Shown here: positions 1 to 8,666 of the stretch, piece by piece
How the letters are laid out: every line of letters begins with the position of its first letter
How positions within the stretch are numbered: the first letter of the stretch is position 1
NCBI RefSeq assembly: GCF_000330505.1
Contig: NW_004440116.1
Coordinates: 11,862-29,560 of the forward strand
Reading direction: 5' to 3'
Length of the DNA: 17,699 nucleotides
DNA from: Entamoeba invadens IP1
Lineage: Eukaryota > Evosea > Mastigamoebida > Endamoebidae
Translations under genes and position numbers: made by a program
Notes under the pieces: model-generated
What the model was told of the DNA's origin: nothing
The model's input: the letters and a program-made list of their open reading frames with translations, nothing else
Databases searched by the model: none

Positions 1-2208
1 TCGTCGTCGACAGATGTTCATTGCTCGTACTGTTCAGTTGCAACAAATTATATTAACTCAAATGGGAAGTGTATAGCCAATCCAAAGAACTGTCTGACTT
101 CTTCAAAGAGTGGAAATTGTTTCACTTGTGCTGAGGGACTTCACCTTGATGGAACACGCAGTTGCGTCTCAGAAGGAACAACGGACAATTGCGACCAAAT
201 GAGCAAAGCAAACGATCGATGTATCAGGTGCTCACCAGGACATTATCTTGAAAATGGTGTATGTCCATCGTGTCAAGACTTCTGCGTTCTCTGTTCTGAC
301 TCAAACACGTGTCTCCAATGCGACTCAAAACACGTCTTTAACGGGACTTATTGCGAAGAAATCTCTGACAAATTCCACTGCAAAAACTACTTGCAAGGGA
401 CGTCCACGTGTGTTGTGTGTGAAGATGGCTATTTCAGAAATCCAAAAACATCTCTGTGTGAGTCTTGTGTTGATGGGTGTAATAAATGCACCAACGACGC
501 GATGTGTTTGCTCTGCAATGTAGACTACTTTTTACTCAGCGACCACACCCAATGCATTCCATACAAAAACTTGACAAATTGCAACGTGACAAGTTCATCT
601 GGGTGTGTGACGTGTTCAATTGGTTATTATTATGATAACCAGTATTGCTCGTCGTGTTCCTCTGCAATTCCCAATTGCAACAAATGTTACTCCAACACGG
701 ACTGCATGTCATGTGAAGATAATTTCATTTTAATAAACAAAAATTGTTCTGCAAAAAGTGAAGTTGCGAACTGTGTGGAAGTGACCAACTCAAAGTGTTC
801 AAAGTGTTCTTTCTGGCACACCACAAACTCAGACAACACTTCATGCATCACACAAGCCGTGTGGTGGGTGATACTTCTCATTGTCATCGTAGTTGTTGTT
901 ATCATCATACTCGTCATAGTCGCCGTCATAGTTTTGGTCATCAAATACCTCAACCACCAGAAGATCGAAAAGACGCGTGAGAAGTTCTGTCTCTTTGAAA
1001 TGGCACTTTCAAATGTCCAATTCATTTCAACATCAAATTCCGACGTCGTCTTGAACAAAACAGAAATTCTGTTTGAAGGAGACAACGCGGAGAATCAGAT
1101 TCCTGTTGCAACTGAAAGCCGCGAGTTGATTTGTGTTGGAAACGCCGGCAAAAACTCAATCAAAGTGCAATTCACACTGAAAGGCTCTTCGGACAAGTAC
1201 GAAATAAAAACAGAGCCAAAAATCATGACGATTCCAAGAGGAAAAGCAATTGAATTTGAAGTCTTGTTGTCACCACTTTGTTCGTGCAAAATAGACGACA
1301 AGATGGTGCTCTCGTCTGTCAACATGGCAAAAGGACAAACATCTGAAGTGTTGATTCCACTCATGGGAATGACGGTGATGTCAACGCGTTTGGACCCAGA
1401 CGAGTTGATTGAAGAGAAACAACTTGGTGAAGGCTCGTTTGGTGTTGTGTTACTTGGGAAATACAGAGGCAACAAAGTTGCTATCAAGAAGATGAAAAAC
1501 ATGAACAACAACACTTCGATGGAGGAATTTAAGAAGGAAGTTTCGATGTTGGACAAGTTCAGAAGTGACTATGTTGTCCACTTCTATGGCGCCGTGTTTA
1601 TACCAAACAAGATATGTATGGTCACCGAATTTGCACAATATGGAAGTTTAAAAGACTTGATGAAACATAAAAAGGCGGAAGAAGTTGTTTTAAGTGTACG
1701 TGTTAAAATCATATACGACGCAGCTAAGGGGTTGGAGTATTTACACAGCAATGGCATTTTACACAGAGACATCAAGCCTGACAACTTCTTGGTGTTTTCA
1801 ATTAATCTGAAAGACAATGTGAGTGCTAAACTGACTGATTTTGGGTCATCGCGAAATTACAATGCTATGATGACTAACATGACTTTCACGAAGGGTATTG
1901 GTACACCAAAATTCATGGCACCCGAAGTGTTGGAGAAAAGTCCATACAAGAAGGCAGCCGATGTCTATTCATTTGCAATCACAATGTACGAGTGCTTTGG
2001 ATGGGAAGAGGCATACAAGAAAGAAGACTTCAAGTTTGTATGGTCAATTGCAGATTTCGTGTCTGGCGGAAAACGACTGCAAAACATCGCAAATATCCCC
2101 CCAAATCTCTTCGACATAATCGAATGTTGCTGGGCGCAGGAGCCCCAGGAAAGACCGCCTATTGAAACAACGGTAATAAATATTCGACAATACTTGGACT
2201 CATTTTAA
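1..2208 (+). CDS. Transmembrane receptor-like protein kinase (Entamoeba TMK family), 5' partial
   Basis: The frame is open from base 1, so the gene starts upstream; the first ATG in the window (199) is internal, because the 66 codons before it carry the same CxxC pattern. Codons 1-285 are a cysteine-rich ectodomain with repeated CxxC pairs (furin/EGF-like). Codons 286-313 form one very hydrophobic helix rich in I and V. A beta-rich linker of about 150 residues follows, resembling the MSP/PapD-like module seen in Entamoeba TMKs. The kinase domain runs from about codon 468: glycine loop LGEGSFGVV, VAIKK lysine at codon 496, HRDIKPDN with Asp 590, DFG with Asp 613 and MAPE. All catalytic residues are present. 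KPDN suggests Ser/Thr rather than Tyr specificity. The stop is TAA at 2206-2208. It is expected in the plasma membrane with the kinase in the cytosol. Base composition is clearly less A+T-rich than the flanks, as for a gene under selection. Ligand and subfamily cannot be told. Confidence 0.93.
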   Translation, partial: SSSTDVHCSYCSVATNYINSNGKCIANPKNCLTSSKSGNCFTCAEGLHLDGTRSCVSEGTTDNCDQMSKANDRCIRCSPGHYLENGVCPSCQDFCVLCSDSNTCLQCDSKHVFNGTYCEEISDKFHCKNYLQGTSTCVVCEDGYFRNPKTSLCESCVDGCNKCTNDAMCLLCNVDYFLLSDHTQCIPYKNLTNCNVTSSSGCVTCSIGYYYDNQYCSSCSSAIPNCNKCYSNTDCMSCEDNFILINKNCSAKSEVANCVEVTNSKCSKCSFWHTTNSDNTSCITQAVWWVILLIVIVVVVIIILVIVAVIVLVIKYLNHQKIEKTREKFCLFEMALSNVQFISTSNSDVVLNKTEILFEGDNAENQIPVATESRELICVGNAGKNSIKVQFTLKGSSDKYEIKTEPKIMTIPRGKAIEFEVLLSPLCSCKIDDKMVLSSVNMAKGQTSEVLIPLMGMTVMSTRLDPDELIEEKQLGEGSFGVVLLGKYRGNKVAIKKMKNMNNNTSMEEFKKEVSMLDKFRSDYVVHFYGAVFIPNKICMVTEFAQYGSLKDLMKHKKAEEVVLSVRVKIIYDAAKGLEYLHSNGILHRDIKPDNFLVFSINLKDNVSAKLTDFGSSRNYNAMMTNMTFTKGIGTPKFMAPEVLEKSPYKKAADVYSFAITMYECFGWEEAYKKEDFKFVWSIADFVSGGKRLQNIANIPPNLFDIIECCWAQEPQERPPIETTVINIRQYLDSF

Positions 2209-2280
2209 GGAAGTCTCAATATTCTTTCTCTTCTATTTTATGATAATAATTTGAATAGTTTCATTATAATTTTTTTTGTT
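2209..2280 (+). terminator. Probable 3' UTR and polyadenylation region of the TMK gene
   Basis: Just after the TMK stop, the sequence is pyrimidine-rich (TTCTTTCTCTTCTATTTTA), then has TAATAATTTG and ATTATAATTTTTTTTG. Entamoeba mRNAs are known to have short 3' UTRs with a TAATT-like motif near a T-rich tract. This fits, but the motif is common by chance in such A+T-rich DNA. Confidence 0.35.
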
Positions 2281-2544
2281 ATTACTATTTTAATTTTTTA
2301 AACGTCATATAAATTATAAAGTATGTAAAATAAACCATAATATAATTACCAAGACTATTTTTTCAAAAAACAAATTTCTTATAATTATCAATTATCTTAT
2401 TTTTATAGAACAACCAAAAAACTATTAATAATTTATATAAAATGTATTTTATCTTTTTTTCTTTCCAAAAATTGTGGTTTAATTAAATTAATTAAATCAA
2501 TTAAAAAAATATAATAATTTATTAAAACAATTACAAATTTCTAA

Positions 2545-2580
2545 ATTATTTATTATTATTTATTATTATTTATTATTATA
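2545..2580. repeat. 10-bp-period microsatellite
   Basis: TATTATTATT is repeated about three and a half times in tandem, giving a T-T-A triplet texture with a 10-bp period. It is likely a replication-slippage repeat in the spacer. Confidence 0.85.
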
Positions 2581-2652
2581 TATTTTTACTATATTTTTAC
2601 TATTTATAGGATTTAATATTATAGTAAAAAGAACAATTAAAAGCTATTCGAG

Positions 2653-3934
2653 TTAAGGAATTAAATAATAAACCTTTTTATCGAGTTTCTCGATTGGAAT
2701 TCTTGGTTGCATGGTGAGCACTGATCCCCGAAAGCGAGAAGTGCCATTTCTTTAATGTGTGACATCCAAACATCTTCAGCAATACCAGCCTGCTTGAATC
2801 CAGTAATTGTCTCGGTGTCTTTCAACAACTTCTCACAAGCTTTGGCAAACAATTCAACACCCTCAGCCGCAGTCTCGGCTTTCAACCCAATTAGTTGTGC
2901 AAGTTGTTGATATCTCTGGTCTGCAACATAAATGCTGTACTTTAGCCACATCACCAACTTTCTTGGGACAACACAGTTGTATCGAATAACACGTGGCAAT
3001 AAGACTGCAACACATTTACCATTTGGAACATGGAAAACAGCTCCAACTTTGTGAGTCGTTGAGTGAGCAATCCCAAAGAACGCGGAAGAAAAAGCAATGG
3101 TAGCTGCGTTGTGCATCTTCTCTCGTGCGATCAAATCCCCATTGTATGACTTGACCAAGTTGTCGAAGGCTAATTTGACTGCTTCTTTAGCAAGACCGTC
3201 TGTGTATTCATTTGCCATAACTGAGACATAAGCCTCAATTGCATGAACCAACACATCGATACCACAGTCCGCTATAACTCTCTTTGTTAATGAGACACAG
3301 AACATTGGGTCGATGATAGCAACCGATGGAGTCAATGAGTAAGTCGCAAATGGATACTTCTTGCCAGTGTCCGAGATGACAACAAATGGAGTGACTTCAG
3401 AACCAGTTCCTGATGTAGTTGGGATGCAAATGAGTCTTGCCTTCTTGCCCATTGTTGGGAATTTGAATGCTCTCTTTCTCAAGTCCAAGAACTTTTGCTT
3501 TATGTTGAAGAAATCAGCTTCGGGGTGTTCATATAACAGCCATATGATCTTAGCCGCATCCATTGCACTTCCACCACCAATGGCAATGATGTTGTCTGGA
3601 CCAAATGTGTTTATAACAGCAAGTCCCTTTTTGACTGTTTGAATAGAGGATCCTGTTCGACATCTATGAAGATTTCAATTTCAACGTCATTTTGTCTTCT
3701 CTTCAAGACGTCCATCACTCTGTCAACATAGCCAAGCTTGTACATCATTCTATCTGAGACGATGGATATCTTTTAGCACTCCTTGAGTTCCTTCAAGTAT
3801 GTGCTAAAAGAGTGTGGCTCGAAGAAGATTTTTGGTGGGACTCTGAACCACTGGAGATTGTTTTTCCTTTCACAAGGTATGTGACATTGGCACTGACTGA
3901 ATTTCTTCCGTATGAACCACATCCAAGTGTGAAC
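2653..3934 (-). pseudogene. adhE: Truncated adhE (aldehyde-alcohol dehydrogenase) pseudogene
   Basis: AdhE/EhADH2 is a cytosolic bifunctional enzyme of about 870 residues that turns acetyl-CoA into acetaldehyde and then ethanol with NADH. Only the end of the aldehyde dehydrogenase half (TLGCGSYG, WFRVPPKIFFEPHSF) and the iron-type alcohol dehydrogenase half remain. Landmarks read in order are SDRMMYKLGYVDRV, GGGSAMDAAK, PTTSGTGSE, the D-x3-H iron site in GIDVLVHAIEAY and HSTTHKVGAVFHVPNG. Damage: the frame changes near 3860-3880. There is an in-frame TAA at 3773-3775, a 1-base deletion near 3648 and a 1-base deletion near 2705; correcting the last puts the ancestral stop at 2653-2655. About three codons also seem missing near 3105 compared with the family. 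In HxxxH-x9-H, which supplies iron ligands, the last His is Asn (PNG instead of PHG). The longest open stretch is 3563-2661. The first half of the protein is absent. Confident as a relic, with no likely activity. Confidence 0.9.
3770..3810. repeat. Perfect 10-bp inverted repeat inside the adhE relic
   Basis: CTTTTAGCAC (3770-3779) and GTGCTAAAAG (3801-3810) are perfect inverted arms 21 bp apart. The left arm carries the in-frame stop of the adhE frame. One arm may have been templated by the other, or it may be chance. Confidence 0.6.
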
Positions 3935-4450
3935 GAAGGTATCATGTATTTACATGAGAATGGGATATGACACAGAGGCATCAAACCGGACAACATATTA
4001 GTCGTTTCATTGAATATTGATGACATGGTAAATGCCAAATTGACTGATTTTTGAAGTGCAAGAAATGTGAACATGTTAATTACAAACATGACATTCACAA
4101 AAGGTATTGGAACAACAAATTTTATGGCACTTGAAATACTTAAAAAGGACAAATATAAGAAAACGGCAGATATATACTCTTTTGGAGTGACAATGTATGA
4201 ATGTGTTGGGTGGTGTCAGGCATATACAAAACAGCTGTTTAGATTTCCATGGAAAATAGCAGAGTTTGTTGTTAACGGCAACCGAGTTGAAAAGACAGAA
4301 AACATGCCTCAAAATTTTTTTGATATCATCCAAAAGTGTTGGGCACAAGATATGGGCGAAAGAATCAATGCAATAACTGTTGTTGATATTCTAACTGATC
4401 AAATTTTAATTAGAGCCATTCAAACAACGTTGTCTTTTCTTCAAACGTAA
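3935..4450 (+). pseudogene. TMK kinase-domain pseudogene (C-terminal lobe only)
   Basis: The frame starting GAA at 3935 matches the intact TMK at 1-2208 residue by residue from EGIMYLHENGI through the C-terminus, with blocks TNMTFTKGIGT, ADIYSFGVTMYE and DIIQKCWAQ. Two in-frame stops hit the active site. TGA at 3968-3970 lies just before HRG, which replaces HRD, so the catalytic Asp is Gly. TGA at 4052-4054 replaces the Gly of DFG. The N-lobe, linker, membrane helix and ectodomain are absent. From 4067 on the frame is open to TAA 4448-4450, with a short unrelated-looking tail after the kinase end. Its 5' edge coincides with the 5' edge of the adhE relic on the other strand, which marks a rearrangement breakpoint. 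Confidence 0.92.
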
Positions 4451-4643
4451 TTCTTTCAGTCTTATATTTTTAGATTTACAAAATAAATTTGCAAAAAGTT
4501 AAATCATAGACAAAATCGTTTTTTTTTTGTTAACCATTTATTATTTAATTTTAAAGGAAATAGGAAAAAATCTATTTTTTCTTAAATTATTTTATCAACC
4601 TTTTCAATTGAGAAAAAAAATTAATGATTAATTTTTTAATATA
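4451..4643. other. A+T-rich spacer
   Basis: No coding frame is visible. It contains T- and A-homopolymer runs after the kinase pseudogene and ends in the TA dinucleotide (4642-4643) that flanks the next element. Confidence 0.6.
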
Positions 4644-5100
4644 CAGTCGATACTCTATCGGATTGGAATGATGGGAAAATGGTTTCTCCAAAGGATTGGA
4701 GAATAAAAAGAAAATTTTATTTTTAATTTCTATATTTTTTGGCATTATTTATTTCTTTTGACAAAAACATAATTTAAAAACGTAAAATGAATATTTTAAC
4801 AGAACAATAATAAGAGACACGTGTAAACATATGAATTTATTTGTCATTATTCATATTTTAATTTGTATGTTAATAACACATAAACAACATGATGGATTTA
4901 TTATTGTGGTATCTATTACACTACTTAATATCTTAAAACAAAAAAATTCTCGATATTAAGCAGATAAAAAACAGATACAGTCTGTCTTTAAACGTTATCT
5001 GGTACCTTTTTAAACATAAAGATTGGCATATTTTGGGAAGCCGTCTATAAAATCCATCTCAATCGTTTTGGTTTTTTTTCACTTTTTACTTAATGCTTAA

Positions 5101-5259
5101 TGTTTTGACAAAATTAAAGCTATTTTATGTCCACCAGATGACGTTAAAAGACTGACTATATTAGAAATTGCGAATAGATATAATTGTGGTTTAAATGCTT
5201 ATTTTGTAATATGTAATAATTGCAATGATTTTAATAAAAACTTGTGTTCAACTTATTAG
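5101..5259 (+). pseudogene. Small coding remnant with one CxxC pair, unknown family
   Basis: A 52-codon open stretch reads ILCPPDDVKRLTILEIANRY then CGLNAYFVICNNCNDFN, bounded by stops. Its composition and the CxxC pair look like real protein rather than random A+T-rich frame. It recalls N-terminal zinc-ribbon segments of Mutator-type transposases, but I cannot establish this. It has no ATG of its own and is best seen as a fragment inside the short element. Confidence 0.35.
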
Positions 5260-5533
5260 TGAACACTAAGTTGTTAACCAAGTTTTATATTATTATTATA
5301 ATAAATCTGTTCTTTGTAATTATTATATTTTATTGTTATAATTTTGGTTTTACGATTTTGACAAATTGAATGCATTTATCACCAAAAAATTACTTGTTTA
5401 TATAGATTGCCAAATACTTGATTTCAATACTATTAAGTTAGATTTTTTTATTCACAAAACCAAAAAAGTAAAAAAGAAAATAAGATTGTATTACGCTATT
5501 AAGTACTAATTATACGGGTTTTATATTTATAAA

Positions 5534-5610
5534 ATCGGATTGGAACAAGTTTTGATTGGATATAAAACCAAATCCGATAGCATACCAATCCGATAGAAGT
5601 CCAATCCGAT
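5534..5610. repeat. Subterminal tandem motifs CCAATCCGATA and an inverted copy
   Basis: CCAAATCCGAT (5568-5578), CCAATCCGAT (5585-5594) and CCAATCCGAT (5601-5610) lie at 16-17 bp spacing. An opposite-strand copy, ATCGGATTGG, lies at 5534-5543. The same motif is part of the terminal repeat on the left side. Evenly spaced copies near a transposon end suggest transposase-binding sites (inference). Confidence 0.75.
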
Positions 5611-5744
5611 AAAGTATCGACTATAATAGTGAAAAATAAGTTTAATAAACAAAAAAACAAACAAATAAAAAAACAAAGTTTTATAACGGAAAGAAATTAT
5701 TTAATTAATTAAACTTAAAACAACAAATAAGTTTTCTTGGTTTT

Positions 5745-5768
5745 TTATTACCAGAATACTGGTAATAA
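5745..5768. repeat. Perfect hairpin, 10-bp arms, 4-nt loop
   Basis: TTATTACCAG-AATA-CTGGTAATAA. It lies immediately upstream of the decayed coding stretch that starts near 5772. It could be an element end or a transcript hairpin; no partner copy was found. Confidence 0.7.
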
Positions 5769-5771
5769 ACG

Positions 5772-6618
5772 TGGAGATTAAACGATTCAATTCGTATTAA
5801 CTACGACAGAGTTCTACGACCAATTTATAATTTAGAAGTCAATATAGACACATTACTCAAGATTTAAGAAATGGTTACTCAACTCAACATGCAGTTATAT
5901 GCTTTTATTAATAGAAGTATATACAACTATAACAATCTCCAAAATTAAGCCACTACTTAAATCAATGAAACATTAGAGTACTTCAAAAGTCAAGTTATTT
6001 GTTTTGAAGAACTATTTGAAGCAGTAAAAAAGCACATTGCAATCTTCTTGATATCAAAGAAATCAATAAACACATTGTATATTGTCTCTTATTTTTAAAG
6101 AGCTATGACCAAAAACACCAATGATTAGTCAACTGTATAATAAACTAAAAGGGTTGAAATGTCCAATTCCTGGTGAATGCGTTGTGTTAAATCCCATTCA
6201 AGTAGTCTCATTTCAAACACAACATATTCCATATGTAGTTGTTAACAATGATGATGTTATAAATATCATCAACGTTGTTGATAACGTTGAAGAAGACGAA
6301 GAAGTCAGTATGAATAATTGCATACACCTATATGAAGAATCAACTCTTACAATGGAAGAACTAGACACGAATTTTTATAGAGATACTCAGATTGTACCGT
6401 GTTTACCTGACCGTGAATTTGATTGTGATGGACTGATGGATTGCCTTGTTAAAATTAACAAATAAGATTGTTATGATAACTTATCTGATACGTTATCAAG
6501 ATTTCTTGTTTGGGCAAGAAATAGAAATGCTCGCAATAAAAGAGTACAACTGTTTAAATGTAAAGAATATTTAACGAAGAAGCCAGGTTTCAAAATGATG
6601 AATTTTACTCGAGTTTGA
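5772..6618 (+). pseudogene. Decayed gene of unknown family, upstream of a transposase relic
   Basis: One frame from 5772 reads protein-like sequence (INYDRVLRPIYNLEVNIDTL, INETLEYFKSQVICFEELFE) broken by TAA at 5865, 5946 and 5958. A frame change near 6040 continues as NLLDIKEINKHIVYCLFLKS. From 6121 a third frame is open to TAA 6463-6465 (MISQLYNKLKGLKCP, an acidic stretch VDNVEEDEEVS). It continues in the same frame after that stop (LSRFLVWARNRNARNKRVQL, basic) to TGA at 6616. The order acidic then basic segment recalls a nuclear or DNA-binding protein, but no family is recognised. It may be the N-terminal part of the following transposase or a separate gene in the same element. Confidence 0.55.
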
Positions 6619-6619
6619 C

Positions 6620-7771
6620 AAATAATTTGTCAAAAGAAGTCTGAAAAAGGCAAAGCATTTTATTAAGCGAACACAGTGGTTAGTCGAGAAGAGGGTCATT
6701 GTTTAATGAATCAAAGTCAACATTGATTGCAGAATTTGTAAAGCGAAAAGAATAAAGTTATTATCATGTTAATTATTGTGTTTTGATGTCTTTCATAATT
6801 AACGAATTAAACAAGAATATGTCAACGCAAAGAGTTTGTATAGTTTCGTCACAAAAAAGAACAGAATTCAGACAACAAAGGGCCAACCAATGTAAGAAGA
6901 AAGGGTGGCTGTTGATATGGATTAAATTAATGTTTATTTTGAAATACTGGATTAAGAATTGACTGGTATTCCCACATCTTTTATTATTAATTGTGACGAG
7001 TCGGGATTTCAAAAATAGGTTGATCAAATGGATCGTGTTGTTATCATATCTGCAAGGGAAGGAGTCACTGATGTTAAAGATCTGGTTTCAAGGGAAGGAA
7101 AAAGACAAACAATGTTAGGTAAAATAAGTATGAATGGATCTTCGCTTCCATTATTTTTATTGTACCCACGATGTCCGTGGAGAAAAATTGATTGTTAATG
7201 GAATCACTAAAGATAGAGTATGTCTGAAGTTTGCAAACAAATCGTTTATGACTAAAGTGTTGTTTGTTAAATGACTCAATTGCGTGTTTTTACCATTAGT
7301 AGAAAAGAAAAGAAAGAGACTAAATTATCATGGCAAAGATGCACTTATCATGGATGGGTATGGGTCATATATGAGTCTATCTGCAATTAAAATTTCGACT
7401 AAAAATACATTCGAGTTCTTCTAATACCAGCGCACACTTCCCACCTTCTTCAGATGTTAGATGTCGGTATTTTTGGAATCCAAAAACATGTGTGTTCAAT
7501 GGATTGTGCTTTTATAGGAGAAGATTACTCCGAATTATCATATAATGCAATCCAGATTCTCACTATTACCAACTTATGGGAACAATTAACTTCAACCAAA
7601 AATATTATATCATCATTCATCGCTTGTGGGTTAGTCCCAATATAAACCAAACATATAAAGGTGGTATGTGAAGTGGTTAAAAAAGTTGTAGAAAGACTGA
7701 TGATTACCCCTGAAGAAGATATTAAGTTGTGTATGGCAAGTTTTGAGCACAGTTTGACAAATGAATTGTAA
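6620..7771 (+). pseudogene. pogo/Tigger-type DDD transposase pseudogene (DDE_1 superfamily)
   Basis: The catalytic core is readable. The first Asp is in FIINCDESGFQK (Asp codon 6995-6997), the second in DALIMDGYGS (7353-7355) and the third in PAHTSHLLQMLDVGIFG (7460-7462). The last is the typical PxHTSHxxQ-LDxG block of pogo-type enzymes, which cut and paste elements at TA sites. About 6626-7190 reads in one frame interrupted by many stops, the middle in a second frame, and from about 7421 in the first frame again. 7454-7645 is open, and after TAA 7643-7645 the frame continues (VVKKVVERLMITPEEDIKLC) to TAA 7769-7771. It would need many repairs to be active. No terminal repeats around it were recognised. 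Confident on family, less so on the N-terminal limit. Confidence 0.85.
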
Positions 7772-8050
7772 AGAAAGAAAGTGTTAAAAAGCTGAGACAT
7801 AATGCAACATTGACTGAAAAATCTAATTTGACAAATAAGCATGGTATCGAGATTTATAATTATCGCGGGGTCAAATTGACTTCTTTGCAATAATCCTGGG
7901 AAAATATCAATTGGTCAATCTGAGTGATTTCAATTTGAACAGTCGAAATAAAACAAATATAGTATTATATCATTAAGTTAATTGTAAATTTTCTTTTGTT
8001 AATTTTTTAATGAAATTATCTATAAATTAACCAATTTAAAAAGTTTATAA

Positions 8051-8403
8051 TTCAAAGGGTTTTATGAACATAAACGAAAACATACTGTATTTTATGAGTT
8101 TGTTTATGTATTTATCAAAAGTCTTAAAGCAACTAACACAGAGAATCATATTATTTTACGACTCTCTTATGAATTCAAAAAGTTTTCAAATAACACATGT
8201 GATATTAATAATTGTTTAGATATGAGACTTTCAAATCAGTATGTATTACCAAATTAATTTTTCTTACTTCAAATTGGTCAATAATTCTCGCCGAAAAACA
8301 CTCATTTCTCAAGAATAGTCTTTTGAGATGGTTTTAAAATGAATTTGGAAGTTTTGAAAAACAACCAAATAAATGATATATAGAAGGATGAGTAATTAAG
8401 ATT
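8051..8403 (+). pseudogene. Decayed coding stretch of unknown family next to the hAT insertion
   Basis: 8051-8257 is a 68-codon open frame lacking a usable start (blocks VFYEFVYVFIKSLKATNTEN, LRLSYEFKKFSNN, CLDMRLSNQYVLPN). The same frame stays protein-like after stops (FSPKNTHFSRIVF, DGFKMNLEVLKNN) up to about 8375. The hAT target site is at 8404-8411. Beyond the element, from about 11091, another frame reads IIYKKDKKAMLPKMVTIGKS, possibly the other side of the same broken gene. No family is recognised. Confidence 0.4.
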
Positions 8404-8411
8404 GTGGGAAT
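8404..8411. repeat. Left 8-bp target site duplication of the hAT element
   Basis: GTGGGAAT directly precedes the terminal repeat and is repeated exactly at 11091-11098. Eight base pairs is the hallmark duplication length of hAT transposons. Confidence 0.92.
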
Positions 8412-8478
8412 TAAGGTTGACGTAAAATTATTTTACCATGAAATTTTTCATTTTGGTAAAAAAGTATAAATTTTACCT
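8412..8478. repeat. hAT left terminal and subterminal repeat
   Basis: Perfect terminal 11 bp (TAAGGTTGACG) plus TTTTACC and GGTAAAA subterminal motifs. It ends at ATAAATTTTACC, which matches the right end at about the same distance. A further perfect hairpin, GGATCT-TTT-AGATCC, follows at 8483-8497. Confidence 0.8.
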
Positions 8479-8666
8479 CGGTGGATCTTTTAGATCCAGC
8501 CGTTTTTTCTGCACCTTTTTTCAAGCTATACAATTTTGGTCAAATCAAAAATAAAATCAAAATAAAATGTAATCGCAATTACTTTTGTTGATATAATTTA
8601 TATTAAAGTAAAAAACTTTGTTTGGTAACAAGTTTTAAATCTGAAACAAACTAAAAACAAATGTTT

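Larger units (their letters stand above)
2209..2652. other. A+T-rich intergenic spacer between TMK and the adhE pseudogene
   Basis: No coding frame is visible on either strand. It holds the TMK 3' UTR, homopolymer runs, an AATTAA-rich patch around 2478-2502 and the short tandem repeat at 2545-2580. The two genes converge on this spacer. Confidence 0.7.
4644..5623. mobile_element. Short pogo/Tc1-mariner-type element with terminal inverted repeats
   Basis: The left end CAGTCGATACTCTATCGGAT starts at 4644. The right end, read on the minus strand from 5623, is TAGTCGATACTTTATCGGAT followed by TGG as on the left: about 25 bp of inverted match with two mismatches. Both ends are flanked by TA (4642-4643 and 5624-5625), the target duplication of the Tc1-mariner/pogo superfamily, and CAGT is a common pogo-type terminus. 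At about 980 bp it is too short for a transposase, so it is non-autonomous. The only coding-like stretch inside is 5101-5259. The right arm holds tandem copies of the subterminal motif. Confidence 0.75.

Noticed and set aside
687..1817. Open frames on the minus strand across the TMK gene
   Set aside because: They lie antisense to conserved kinase and linker motifs, and their composition follows from the codon pattern of the plus-strand gene.
2545..2580. Possible CRISPR-like or regulatory array
   Set aside because: Simple 10-bp-period microsatellite without spacers.
3361..3642. Plus-strand open frame within the adhE relic
   Set aside because: It is antisense to clear iron-ADH motifs (SGTGSE, GGGSAMDAAK).
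3793..4152. A 119-codon minus-strand frame across the adhE/TMK junction
   Set aside because: Its first part is antisense kinase and its end is a frameshifted adhE reading; it is not a fusion gene.
4831..4959. A 42-codon hydrophobic ORF in the short element
   Set aside because: Too short, low complexity, and the composition expected from A+T-rich DNA.
7525..7890. A 121-codon minus-strand frame
   Set aside because: Antisense to the recognisable C-terminal part of the pogo-type transposase.
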